This document shows, piece by piece, positions 52,273 through 60,937 of a stretch of DNA of 64,000 bases. Under the pieces are notes generated by a model, which was given only the letters and a program-made list of their open reading frames with translations, ran no database searches and was not told where the DNA came from. Made by a program: the position numbers and the translations under genes. Numbering within the stretch: the stretch's first letter is position 1; the number at the start of each line of letters is the position of its first letter. This DNA is from Palsa-147 sp049279675 (GTDB taxonomy: Bacteria > Acidobacteriota > Terriglobia > Acidiferrales > UBA7541): the NCBI GenBank assembly GCA_049279675.1, contig JBAPOP010000013.1:39525-103524 (forward strand). The letters run 5' to 3'.

Positions 52273-52509
52273 ATGGAGCATCCGCGCGCCGCGTCAAAAG
52301 ATCGCGCGGATTCATCGAATGGGTTTTTGAAATTGACGATGCTCAGCGGAACCGCGGCGTTGGTAATCGGGGTCGCCGAACGCCACAAGACCGACGGACA
52401 GCCGCTCGATCGCGCCGGCGTGACCTACGTCCTGCAAAAAACCGACGCTGGCTGGAAGATTGCCGTGCTCGTCTTGCATGATCCAGGCGGAGCCGTTTCG
52501 GGCGTTTAG
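52273..52509 (+). pseudogene. Truncated SnoaL/DUF4440-like remnant
   Basis: 78 codons from ATG 52273. The last ~45 residues (VIGVAERHKTDGQP, then AGVTYVLQKTDAGWKIAVLVLHDP) look like the C-terminal half of an NTF2-like (SnoaL/DUF4440) protein, where the strand GWKI is usual. The N-terminal half of that fold is missing; the frame instead reads back into the tRNA relic. There is no convincing ribosome site. Probably the 3' end of a gene cut by recombination. Confidence 0.45.
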
Positions 52510-52754
52510 CCAAACACGTCCCTCTCGCTTCATTCTCGACTGACTTCGGCTTTTCGTTTAGTTCCGTCGATAGCCTCCAAGCTATCCCCGCGTTGGCTGT
52601 AACTGATTGTGCCGCGCCCCTGGTTCCCGTAGGATGTGCGTGCCTCAGACGTTCGACGAGGCGTCATCGTGCGATTGTTGGCGCGGTTATCATCCGGGCA
52701 AGTCCGGCCGGTTCGGCCTGAAGCCCGATAGAAGAGCCTTAAAGGAGGCCGATC

Positions 52755-53069
52755 ATGAAATATTGCATTTCCTGGCGCGAGCGCCCGGCTGCATCCGCGA
52801 GAGAGTATGAATTGGCGCATGAGCGGGTACTGCAGATTTTCAACAAAGATTACAAATTGCCTTCAAGTTTTAAGGTCCACCAGTTTGTCGTCCGCGTCGG
52901 TGATTACGGCGGTTACATGATTATCGAAACAGACAAAGTAACCGACATTCACTATTTCACGAGCGTCTTTGCAGTACTCGAATTCAAGGTGGAGCCGGTC
53001 GTGGACGTGATGGACGCGGTGGCGGTCGAGCTCCAAGCCTTCGAGTACCGCAAGAAAAACGTCTCCTAA
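52755..53069 (+). CDS. DUF3303 family protein
   Basis: 104 residues with the DUF3303 pattern: N-terminal KYCISWRERP, central FKVHQFVVRVGDYGGYMIIETD and C-terminal acidic-aromatic VAVELQAFEYRKK. It is a small alpha/beta (dimeric ferredoxin-like) protein of unknown function. AAAGGAGG lies six bases before the ATG at 52755, an excellent ribosome site. The FAD monooxygenase gene follows after about 200 bases. Confidence 0.8.
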   Translation: MKYCISWRERPAASAREYELAHERVLQIFNKDYKLPSSFKVHQFVVRVGDYGGYMIIETDKVTDIHYFTSVFAVLEFKVEPVVDVMDAVAVELQAFEYRKKNVS

Positions 53070-53267
53070 GCGAAGCAGCGCCGATGGCCACCTCCTGATT
53101 GCGTCGGCATGCCGGAAACTGGCCTTTAGTGGTCTGGGGCGAGCGGAAGTTTCCAAGAATGCCGTTTATCGAGAGGTGGCTTTCGGTGAATTGCTGGCCG
53201 GATATTACAAACTGGTCCTCCAAGATGCGCTCGCAATTGGATGCGATTCCGTCAGAAGGAGTTTGCG

Positions 53268-54458
53268 ATGGCGGCACAACGCTACGACATCATTACGATA
53301 GGGGGCGGAATTGCGGCGTCCTCATTGGCGAAAGCGATGGCCGAACGTGGCGCAAGAGTCTTGGTGTTGGAGCGGGAACGGCAATTTAAGGACCGCGTGC
53401 GCGGAGAGGCTCTTGTGCCTTGGGGCGTCGCCGAAGCAAATGAGCTCGGAATTTGCCCCCTGCTCAAGGAAAGGTGCGCCCACGAGGTGCCATACATGGA
53501 GGCTGGTTCCGGGTTACGCGACCTCACAACGACTACGCGGCAGCGGTTACCTCTTTTATCTTTTCCGCACCAGGTCATGCAAGAAACACTGCTGGCGGCT
53601 GCGGAAAATGCCGGAGCGGAAGTGCGTCGTGGCGTGAGCGTTGAACAGATTGAGTGCGGGGCCGAACCTGCGGTAGTCGTGGATGGGCAAAGCCACGAGA
53701 GGATCTCTGCGCGCCTCCTGGTTGCCGCCGATGGTCGCGGCTCTGCGGTACGAAAATGGGCTGGCTTCCCGGTCTGCGAACAAATTCATGGCGCCTACAT
53801 TGCCGGCGTGCTCCTGACAAATGTTCACGCGTCAACGGAGATTTTGTATGGTGTATTCAACCCTGAATTTGGTACATGGGCCGGCGTGATTCCCCAGGCG
53901 AACGGCCTATTCCGGGCCTACTTTGTTTATCCGAAGACGACGGGTTACCGCCTACAGGGTGAATCAATGCTCAGTCTGTTCTTTCGTGAGTCCGCGAAAG
54001 CGTATGCTCCGATAGCCGATTACTACGCCGACGCGAAAAGCGCCGGGCCGCTGGCCAGTTTTGATGTAAGCGACTACTGGGTGGAACACCCTTACCGCGA
54101 TGGCGTCGCGCTGGCCGGCGATGCTGCGGCCACTAGCGACCCCACCTTCGGCCAGGGACTTTCTTTTGCACTGCGTGATGCGCGAATGCTTCGCGACGAA
54201 CTTGCGAATAACTCCGATTGGGAAACTGCAGGACACAGCTACGCGGATCAGCTTCAGCGGCTTTTTCATTCATGCCACGCGGTGGAGGGATGGGTACGCA
54301 CACTCTTTCAAGATCCCTCACCGGAGTCGGCGGCATTGAGATCGAAAGCGATGCCCTTGATTGCCGAGGATCCCTCACGCGTTCCTGATCACATTTTCAG
54401 CGGACCCGATTTGCCTGTGAGCGACCTCGTACGTGCGCGGTTTTTTGGCGAATGCTGA
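53268..54458 (+). CDS. FAD-dependent monooxygenase (PHBH/halogenase-like)
   Basis: 396 residues. ATG 53268 has AAGGAG six bases upstream. The Rossmann motif is ITIGGGIAASSLAKAMAERG, then the DG motif VAADGRGSAVRKW and the second FAD block ALAGDAAATSDPTFGQGLSFALRDA, the standard order of group A flavoprotein monooxygenases. No halogenase WxWxIP motif is visible. The substrate is unknown; an aromatic or lipid hydroxylation is usual. It has no obvious partner gene. Confidence 0.86.
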   Translation: MAAQRYDIITIGGGIAASSLAKAMAERGARVLVLERERQFKDRVRGEALVPWGVAEANELGICPLLKERCAHEVPYMEAGSGLRDLTTTTRQRLPLLSFPHQVMQETLLAAAENAGAEVRRGVSVEQIECGAEPAVVVDGQSHERISARLLVAADGRGSAVRKWAGFPVCEQIHGAYIAGVLLTNVHASTEILYGVFNPEFGTWAGVIPQANGLFRAYFVYPKTTGYRLQGESMLSLFFRESAKAYAPIADYYADAKSAGPLASFDVSDYWVEHPYRDGVALAGDAAATSDPTFGQGLSFALRDARMLRDELANNSDWETAGHSYADQLQRLFHSCHAVEGWVRTLFQDPSPESAALRSKAMPLIAEDPSRVPDHIFSGPDLPVSDLVRARFFGEC

Positions 54459-54503
54459 CTCCGTTGGCTCATGTTCTGGAGGAAGTAGGTGAAAGCGCGC
54501 CAA

Positions 54504-55691
54504 TTATTTTATTGAAGAAGCAAACGCGAAAGCGAAATCGTCCTTGCCGTTGCCGTTGCCGTTGCGAACCAAATACTGCTTGCGATTGACCAGACGCGCG
54601 ACGGTGCCTTTCGCGCCCACCGCCCACGCGTCATGAAGGTCCAGAACGAACACGGCGTTCAGATCGATGGAATCCGTGCGTTTCCAATGAACGCCAAAGT
54701 CATCCGAGACGTCTTCGCCGTTTGGACCTACTGCTGCTAGCGTCGCGCCATCAATCGACGCCACCGCGGATCGGTATCCTCCCGGCTGCGTCGCAGCAAG
54801 ATGCCACGTTTTCCCCTGGTCCTGGGAATATGCGGCGACGCGGGTCGGCCGGCTCGGATCCATGTAGTCGCCGCCCACCACGTTCACCGCATATGGGGTG
54901 GATGAGACGGAAAATATTCCGGACGACGCGTTGCCACTCGCGATCGGAGTTTCCGCAGCGCTCCAGGTCGTCCCCAGGTCCGTCGAGTGAAACACGCGCG
55001 CGGCCTTGGCGCCTCCTGTGCCGAAATAAATGCCTGTATCATTGTTGACGGCGAGTGAAGTTCCGCTTGCGGCAAAAGCACCCTCGCCGGGAAGCGCGGC
55101 GGGCATGCCGTCGCCCGGGAGCTCCTTCCAGTCCTTGTAATCGTGCGTGGCTACGATCACAAATTTGCCGTCGACGGGATCGCTCAGCGCGTAGCATTCT
55201 CCGTTGCAGGCCAGGGCATCGAGAAAAAAAGCTTCGCGCGGGTCCGTAAATTCCAACTTCCAACTGGCGCCGCCATCGGCAGTCTTGTAGATGCGAGATT
55301 TTTCTCCGCTTCCGCTCGACATCACGAAGGCGTTCTTGGCGTCGAACGCTACAATGCTCCGGAAATCGAGTGCGTCGCCTCCGGCCACGTGCAGGCGCTT
55401 CCAAGTCTTGCCGACATCGTGCGAAAGAAGAATCACGCCGTTCGAGCCGCACGCCCACACGGCGATGTTTTCCGTTCCGTTTGAATCTACAGACTCAGTC
55501 GCGCTTACGCCCCGCAGGTTGGTATCGATCCCGCTGGTTAGCACCGACCACGACACCGTATCAGCCGCGCCTAAATCTCGTGTCTTGGAGTGGGCTTCGC
55601 TAATCGGCACGCGCCACTTGAGAGTGCGAACGGTTGCGGCGGCGAACGTCACCAGTAGTGTCATCAGCATGATCTGAGTGCGAATCGGCAT
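54504..55691 (-). CDS. Exported BNR/Ycf48-like beta-propeller protein
   Basis: 395 residues with a hydrophobic N-terminus (IMLMTLLVTFAAATV) and repeats of the form SHDVGKTWKRL, TADGGASWKLEF, STDLGTTWSAAETP and SQDQGKTWHLA, the Asp-box (SxDxGxTW) of sialidase/BNR and Ycf48-type propellers. No sialidase Arg triad was noted, so binding or assembly is likelier than catalysis. The C-terminal NGNGNGKDD comes from a short GTTGCC-type tandem repeat in the DNA near 54546. Single gene. Confidence 0.8.
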   Translation of the reverse strand: MPIRTQIMLMTLLVTFAAATVRTLKWRVPISEAHSKTRDLGAADTVSWSVLTSGIDTNLRGVSATESVDSNGTENIAVWACGSNGVILLSHDVGKTWKRLHVAGGDALDFRSIVAFDAKNAFVMSSGSGEKSRIYKTADGGASWKLEFTDPREAFFLDALACNGECYALSDPVDGKFVIVATHDYKDWKELPGDGMPAALPGEGAFAASGTSLAVNNDTGIYFGTGGAKAARVFHSTDLGTTWSAAETPIASGNASSGIFSVSSTPYAVNVVGGDYMDPSRPTRVAAYSQDQGKTWHLAATQPGGYRSAVASIDGATLAAVGPNGEDVSDDFGVHWKRTDSIDLNAVFVLDLHDAWAVGAKGTVARLVNRKQYLVRNGNGNGKDDFAFAFASSIK

Positions 55692-55808
55692 GCCGCGGAT
55701 TCTAACAATGTTTTCGCTCGACAGCTGAATCGCTTTTCAGTTGATGCACCGTTGCAACGAGATCAAGCGGAGCGAAACATTCAGCGGATAGTTCAGCGGG
55801 AGAGATCT

Positions 55809-55925
55809 CTACAAGCGCTTTTTGCAGATTCCGCAGATCCAGCCCTTCGCGCGCTCTTCGAATATCTGAATATCGTTGCAGCCGGCTGTCGAAACTAATT
55901 TCCGATATTCGTCAACTCCCACCCC
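55809..55925 (-). pseudogene. Possible C-terminal remnant of a methyltransferase-like gene
   Basis: In the 335-base gap 55692-56026 one minus-strand frame ending in TAG (55809-55811) reads VDEYRKLVSTAGCNDIQIF then EERAKGWICGICKKRL. The pattern E-Y-R-K-L-x4-AG-x-x-D-I-x-I-F-E-E and GWIC resembles the end of SAM-dependent methyltransferases. No start codon with a ribosome site or upstream methyltransferase motif is present, so at most the 3' end survives. The rest of the gap shows nothing clear. Confidence 0.35.
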
Positions 55926-56026
55926 GAACGCTGTCCCGCACTGGAAACTTGTCCAGCGTTGGAATACAATCCGCCAGCTTTCCCCCGTTACAGTCCCAAA
56001 TCGCAGGTATTGAAAGGAGCATTCAA

Positions 56027-56728
56027 ATGCCTCTGTCGAAAAAGCTCGCCGCAGAGTTCATTGGAACATTCTGGCTGGTATTTGGTGGATGCGGAGCGGC
56101 GGTGTTGGACGCGGCGTTTCCGCAGCTTGGCATTGGATTTTTGGGAGTCGCTTTCGCGTTCGGTCTGACGGTACTGACAATGGTCTATTGCATCGGCCAC
56201 ATCTCGGGATGTCATTTGAATCCCGCGATTTCAGTTGGTTTGGCCGTGAGCAAACGGTTTCCTTTCGGGGAGCTCATCCCATACATCATCGCGCAGGTGC
56301 TGGGAGGAATTGTGGGAAGCGGCGTCTTGTACTTGATCGCCAGCGGCAAGGACGGCTTTCAATTGAGCGGAGGATTTGCCTCAAATGGCTACGGAATGCA
56401 CTCGCCAGGCGGCTACTCATTGATGGCCTGTTTCATCGCGGAAGCCGTGCTGACGTTTATGTTTGTCCTGATTATTCACGGCGCCACTGACCGGCGCGCC
56501 CCGGCTGGCTTTGCGGGCATCGCGATCGGTCTCGGCCTTACGCTAATTCATCTCATCGGGATCCCGGTGACCAACCTTTCGGTCAATCCGGCGCGCAGCA
56601 CGGGTCCTGCCGTGTTTGTGGGAGGTTGGGCAATCCAACAATTGTGGCTCTTCTGGTTGGCGCCGATCATCGGCGGAGCGATCGCGGGTCTCGTCTATTC
56701 CGGAATATTCGAGGATCGCAAGTCGTAA
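56027..56728 (+). CDS. aqpZ: Aquaporin Z-type water channel
   Basis: 233 residues with six membrane helices. Both channel motifs are intact: HLNPAIS with Asn65-Pro-Ala and LSVNPARSTGPA. The family start KLAAEFIGTFWLVFGGCGAAVL is present. AAAGGAG six bases before ATG 56027 fixes the start; the frame extends upstream without a site. The Cys/His-containing GHISGCHLNPA loop and the Arg after the second NPA fit a water-selective AqpZ rather than a GlpF channel. Confidence 0.94.
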   Translation: MPLSKKLAAEFIGTFWLVFGGCGAAVLDAAFPQLGIGFLGVAFAFGLTVLTMVYCIGHISGCHLNPAISVGLAVSKRFPFGELIPYIIAQVLGGIVGSGVLYLIASGKDGFQLSGGFASNGYGMHSPGGYSLMACFIAEAVLTFMFVLIIHGATDRRAPAGFAGIAIGLGLTLIHLIGIPVTNLSVNPARSTGPAVFVGGWAIQQLWLFWLAPIIGGAIAGLVYSGIFEDRKS

Positions 56729-56888
56729 CACTGTCGAGAGAAACACGTGGATGCTCCGCGGGCGAACAGTGCGCGCGTGCCCGCGAAAGCCTAGAGAGGT
56801 CGACCCTTTCCGCGCGAATGGGTTACCCGAATGATTTGCTATCGCCCCCGGTATAGCGTGTAACCGGATGGCCGCACGTCTATACCGC

Positions 56889-56918
56889 TTGACGGGGGAA
56901 CTCCGTACACAGTATACA
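56889..56918 (+). promoter_or_regulatory. Promoter/operator-like element upstream of the MFS gene
   Basis: TTGACG (56889-56894) is followed by 14 bases and ACAGTATACA (56909-56918), giving a -10 of TATACA or GTATAC at an 18- or 17-base spacing. The element TTGAC-N15-ACAGTATACA recurs with identical spacing before the convergent AtuA gene. The remaining gap between aqpZ and the MFS gene (56729-57107) shows no supported gene. Confidence 0.55.
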
Positions 56919-57107
56919 AGTCACTCGCAGATTCTAGCGGGATACTCAGCCAGTTCATTGGCTCGCGCCGTTTCGCTTGGAATTGGCTCGCCGGTTTCCA
57001 GTGTGTTCCCGAGCGAAGGCGTGTAATCGAATTGACCACGGTTCAAGATCTCTTTCGTTGATGCTGGTCGATTGATTGCGAATCACAAGCAGCATCCGGG
57101 AGCCGAC

Positions 57108-58526
57108 TTGAATCGCACCGCGTCTATCGAAAAACCATCTCAAACCTTCATTCGAATCGTTTCCTTGATTGCGGCCGGTGGAGCCTTCAACTGGAGTTAC
57201 GACATCATCCTGATGTCCGGCAGCATTCTCTATCTGAAAAATTACTTCAGCCTTGGCCGAATCAGTGTCGTGATTTTCTCCCACCACATTAGCCCGAGTT
57301 GGATCGAAGGGCTCACGATGACGACGGGTTTCTTGGGCACCGTGGCGGGGATGCTGGGGGGAAGCTACTTCGCGGATAAGTTGGGTCGAAAGCGGAGTCT
57401 CATGCTGGCGGCGGTCGTCTTGTTTCTCGGAGCCGTCGGCAGCGCCGTGTCCAACACGCTTGTCGTCTGGAATATATTCCGGCTTCTAGGGGGCATCGGA
57501 GGAGGTCTTGCGCTCTTGGTCGGCCCGATGTACGTGGCCGAGATTGCACCGCCCCGGAAGCGCGGGTCGCTCGTCACTTACAATGAGATGGGCATCGTTC
57601 TCGGCGCGTTCTGCGCGAATCTTGTTTGTTACGGTATAGCCAAACTCTTCGATGCGAATCCCGACTGTTGGCGCTGGATGTTCGCATCGGGGTGCCTGCC
57701 TATTTCGATTTTCCTCGCGGGATTGTTCTTCGTTCCTGAAACTCCCAGGTGGCTGATGATGAAGGGCCAGGAGGAAGAGGCGCGAGCGATTCTCAGCCGC
57801 GTCGGGGGAAACGATTATGCCGATCAGACGATCCGCGAAATCGAAGAGAATCCGGCACCAAAGGTAGTAAAGCTTCGTGAGCTTTTTCGTCCGGGCCTGA
57901 GGGTCGCGACACTGATTTCATTGGGGCTCGGATTCTTCGACCAGTGGGTCGGTGTGCCCACATTGATTTTGTATGCGCCGACTATATTCGTGAAGGCTGG
58001 TGTCTCGTCAAACGCGAACGCAATCGGGAATACGGTGATACTCAGGATCGGAGATATTTTCTGGTGCCTGTTTGCTCTGTTCTGGGTGGATCGATTTGGA
58101 CGTAGGCCTCTTTTACTGGCCGGACTACTCGGAATAGCTTTCGGGCAATTCTTTATGGGATTTTGCTTTTACCATAACGCGAGCCCCGCGCTGATACTTT
58201 TCGCTTTCTTTCTGTGTGAGGCTACTTTCAACGGAAGCGTTCCACCCGTCGGCTGGTTGGTGGCAAGCGAGATTTTCCCGACGGAGCTTCGAGCACGGGG
58301 AATGGCGATCCATGGCGCCTTTCGATTCGCCTCTTCGCTACTCCTGGTCCAAGTTTTCCCGTACATGCTGGAATTTTTCAGGATTCACTTTGGCACCGAA
58401 GCCGGCGTGTTTTGGTTTTTCTCGATTATTTGTCTCGTCGGCTTCGTGTTCTCGTACTTTTTGGTTCCCGAGACAAAAGGGAGAACGCTGGAGGCGATTT
58501 CCGCCGGGTTTCGGCGCAAGGTTTGA
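57108..58526 (+). CDS. MFS sugar-porter-family transporter
   Basis: About 472 residues with 12 predicted helices. Sugar porter signatures are present: the A-loop DKLGRKRSL, ETPRWLMMKGQ after helix 6, WVDRFGRRPLLLAG in the second half and PETKGRTLEAI at the end. TTG 57108 has GGGAG five bases upstream; TTG 57072 is an alternative that adds 12 residues. Substrates of the family include sugars, inositol and aromatic acids; nothing here fixes which. It is convergent with the AtuA gene and the two share an upstream motif. Confidence 0.87.
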   Translation: MNRTASIEKPSQTFIRIVSLIAAGGAFNWSYDIILMSGSILYLKNYFSLGRISVVIFSHHISPSWIEGLTMTTGFLGTVAGMLGGSYFADKLGRKRSLMLAAVVLFLGAVGSAVSNTLVVWNIFRLLGGIGGGLALLVGPMYVAEIAPPRKRGSLVTYNEMGIVLGAFCANLVCYGIAKLFDANPDCWRWMFASGCLPISIFLAGLFFVPETPRWLMMKGQEEEARAILSRVGGNDYADQTIREIEENPAPKVVKLRELFRPGLRVATLISLGLGFFDQWVGVPTLILYAPTIFVKAGVSSNANAIGNTVILRIGDIFWCLFALFWVDRFGRRPLLLAGLLGIAFGQFFMGFCFYHNASPALILFAFFLCEATFNGSVPPVGWLVASEIFPTELRARGMAIHGAFRFASSLLLVQVFPYMLEFFRIHFGTEAGVFWFFSIICLVGFVFSYFLVPETKGRTLEAISAGFRRKV

Positions 58527-58621
58527 GCCCGCGCGTTCGGGAGCACATCGTTCCGCGTGCCAGCAGACCAACCCCAGACTCACTGACGCCCGGGCCCGAA
58601 ATGATTCATGCCTACTAAATT

Positions 58622-60397
58622 TCAGACTTCGACGATTTGAGGTTTCAATGCTTCCTGCGGGATAGTCGTGCGGTAAAGCACGAGCCGTTCTTCAATTCCA
58701 CCACCGCCCACAAAAAGCGCGAGCCCGCCGCCGGCACCAGGGCCGTTGCAGGAAAGCTCGTGAACGAGAACCTGGAACATCTGCGCTTCGTGCTGCGTGT
58801 TGAAGATACCGGAGGCCCTCAGACGGATTTCCGGAGGAGGCGCCGCTACGCCCTTCCACGGAAATAGGGTATTGATGCCTTCCATGTCGAAACGCGCCCG
58901 AGATCCGTCGATGCCGATAGCGCGCATCCTTCCCTTGACGGTCTCGATCGCGAGTTGAGTGCGCTCGAGCGCGCCGCCACCGCCGTATGAGATTCCTCCA
59001 ACACCGAGATAGCCTTCAACAGCATTCATGCAAACTAGGACAGTCGGCGGTTTGGGATGGCCTGTGGTGCCTGTGACGCGGACCGCATCCGGTCCCACCT
59101 CCGCCAGTTCGGTCGTCGTGAAATCAATGGTCACATCGGTATGCTTGTAGTCCGCCGGGTTATCGATCTCATAGTAGAGTTGCTCCAGAATCGTCAATCG
59201 GTTGACCGCGCCGCCCGAACCGGGAAGCTTCGTAACGATGGCGTCGCCATTTTCTTCGACAATCGCCATCGGCAGTCCGACATGCTCGAGATCCTCAACG
59301 ACTTTGAACGGCGGGTCCGCAAAATAGCCGCCCGTGCACTGAGGGCCGCACTCCATGATGTGGCCAATCCCTTGTCCCTTTGCCAGGAGGTCGAACTGAT
59401 CGGGCTTCCAGCCGAGTTCGTAAATCATCGGCGCCAGGAACATCGTGCCATCACCGATTCTGCCGCAGATCACGATATCAGCGCCGCGCTTCAGGCACTC
59501 GACGACCGGCCAGACGGTCATGTATCCGTGCGCGGAGATAACGTTGGATTTCAACTGTGAAAGCGGCTTTCCAGTCTCAAAAACGACCGGGTCCATTGCT
59601 CTGACGGTGCTGAAGACGTCGTCGCCGAGGACAGTAAACACTCTGAGCTGTGGAACGCCCATTTCGCGGCAGAGTTTTTTGACCCACACGGCCGTTCCGT
59701 AAGGGTCGGCTGCGCCCATGTTTGTAATCAGCTTGACCTTGTTCTTGGCACAGGCGGGAAGGATCGCGCGCATGCGCTCTTCGCTCGGCGAAAAATGCAG
59801 CCCCGTGTGAGGATCCCAGACGGTCTCGCCCTTCATCATGCGGAGCGTGCCGAAGCCGAGGCCCTCCGTCATGTTGTCGAACGCCAGATAGTCGACCTCT
59901 CCACTTTCGGCGAGAGCGATATTCGAGAGCAGGTTGTCGAAGTTGAATCCGGCGCCGCAACCGACGCGCGCTGTCTTGCCTTTGCTTTTGTATTTCGCTC
60001 GGCTTAACTCCCAATCCTTGATCGGAACTTTGCATCGCGGGCTCGCGCCCTTTAGGAACGAGCGCGGAACGAAACCGGCGGGAGGCTCGACGTCCATATC
60101 CAGAACCATCGAGCTGACGCATTTGGCCAAGCCGTCCAGGCGGGCCGTGGCGGAATAGCCGCCGTCAGAAACGTTGAGAATATAAAAATTGAGAGCGGAG
60201 ACTTTCGGAAGCTCCCACCGTCGTACTGGGCCCGGAGTGATCGCCTTGAGGTGTTCCGCAACGGCGTCTGCGGTTAAAATTTCCTTCAGCCAGGGATAAA
60301 ACTTTGACTCGTACACCGCGATTCCGACGTTTACGGCGTCAGCTTTGTTTCCCGACCGCGCGTGACATAGTTCTCGAAGCTTCACCTTGTTTGGCAT
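58622..60397 (-). CDS. AtuA-family (DUF1446) protein with permuted domain order
   Basis: 591 residues. The main AtuA-type domain starts near residue 138 (RVGCGAGFNFDNL) and continues through EVDYLAFDNMTEG, ERMRAILPACAKN, ICGRIGDGTMFLAP and GPQCTGGYFADP. The first ~105 residues (CHARSGNKADAVNVGIAVYE, LPKVSALNFYILNV) match the small domain that normally follows the main domain in AtuA proteins, so the order is reversed. AtuA was found in acyclic terpene (citronellol/geranyl) utilisation, but most family members are untested. The partner genes of the atu pathway are not present nearby. Confidence 0.8.
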   Translation of the reverse strand: MPNKVKLRELCHARSGNKADAVNVGIAVYESKFYPWLKEILTADAVAEHLKAITPGPVRRWELPKVSALNFYILNVSDGGYSATARLDGLAKCVSSMVLDMDVEPPAGFVPRSFLKGASPRCKVPIKDWELSRAKYKSKGKTARVGCGAGFNFDNLLSNIALAESGEVDYLAFDNMTEGLGFGTLRMMKGETVWDPHTGLHFSPSEERMRAILPACAKNKVKLITNMGAADPYGTAVWVKKLCREMGVPQLRVFTVLGDDVFSTVRAMDPVVFETGKPLSQLKSNVISAHGYMTVWPVVECLKRGADIVICGRIGDGTMFLAPMIYELGWKPDQFDLLAKGQGIGHIMECGPQCTGGYFADPPFKVVEDLEHVGLPMAIVEENGDAIVTKLPGSGGAVNRLTILEQLYYEIDNPADYKHTDVTIDFTTTELAEVGPDAVRVTGTTGHPKPPTVLVCMNAVEGYLGVGGISYGGGGALERTQLAIETVKGRMRAIGIDGSRARFDMEGINTLFPWKGVAAPPPEIRLRASGIFNTQHEAQMFQVLVHELSCNGPGAGGGLALFVGGGGIEERLVLYRTTIPQEALKPQIVEV

Positions 60398-60457
60398 TAT
60401 TGCTCCTTGGCAATATTTAAGAAGGCGACCTCATAAGTTTCTTGTGCTGTCCAATTC

Positions 60458-60487
60458 TGTATACTGTATGCGGTTAGTCTCAGTCAA
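60458..60487 (-). promoter_or_regulatory. Promoter/operator-like element upstream of the AtuA gene
   Basis: On the minus strand TTGACT (60487-60482) is followed by 14 bases and ACAGTATACA (60467-60458), the same motif and spacing as before the MFS gene. The -10 would be TATACA with an 18-base spacer, putting the start about 55 bases before the ATG at 60397. GCATAC-A-GTATAC within it is a near inverted repeat, as for some GntR-type operators. Confidence 0.55.
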
Positions 60488-60937
60488 GTCCTTTAGTTGT
60501 CTAGCTTCGGCGGTCAGTATCGGGACTCTAACCTCGGCGGCGAGGGCTAGCGAAAGTCACCCGGGCCCTTGGGCCGAACCGGATGTGCGGCAGGCAGACA
60601 CTCGCACGGCGAAGAATCAGAATCTCGCTCCGACACGAGTCTGAGGGTGATCGTCGTCGCTCCCTACCCTTCATCGGCTTGTACGCCGTCGCTCTACGGC
60701 GAACCAAAGGCAATCGGCCTTTTTGAGTGCCGTGATGTGGCTCACAACTGGAGAGTGTGCAAAAGAGGACAGCCGTGATTTATCGACATTCCTAAAATGT
60801 CTTGGGAAACAGTCTTCGCAACAGGATCTCGCTCCGGCTTAACGTGCTCGATCATTTCTTTTCTGAAACTTTGTGCTACTCAGAAATGTCTATTAAGTAG
60901 GCCCCCGAGCGTGAAGTTCAACACGAGGTTCAAGACA
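60488..60937. other. Intergenic region without recognised features
   Basis: About 450 bases between the AtuA promoter and the DUF3300 gene. Open frames in it are short and lack ribosome sites and recognisable content; the frame of the DUF3300 gene extends back to 60797 but without a supported start. No strong promoter or hairpin was picked out. Confidence 0.4.

Noticed and set aside
51675..52315. Minus-strand frames containing APVAQLDR-type sequence
   Set aside because: This is the translation of tRNA-Arg and of the tRNA relic, a common false gene call.
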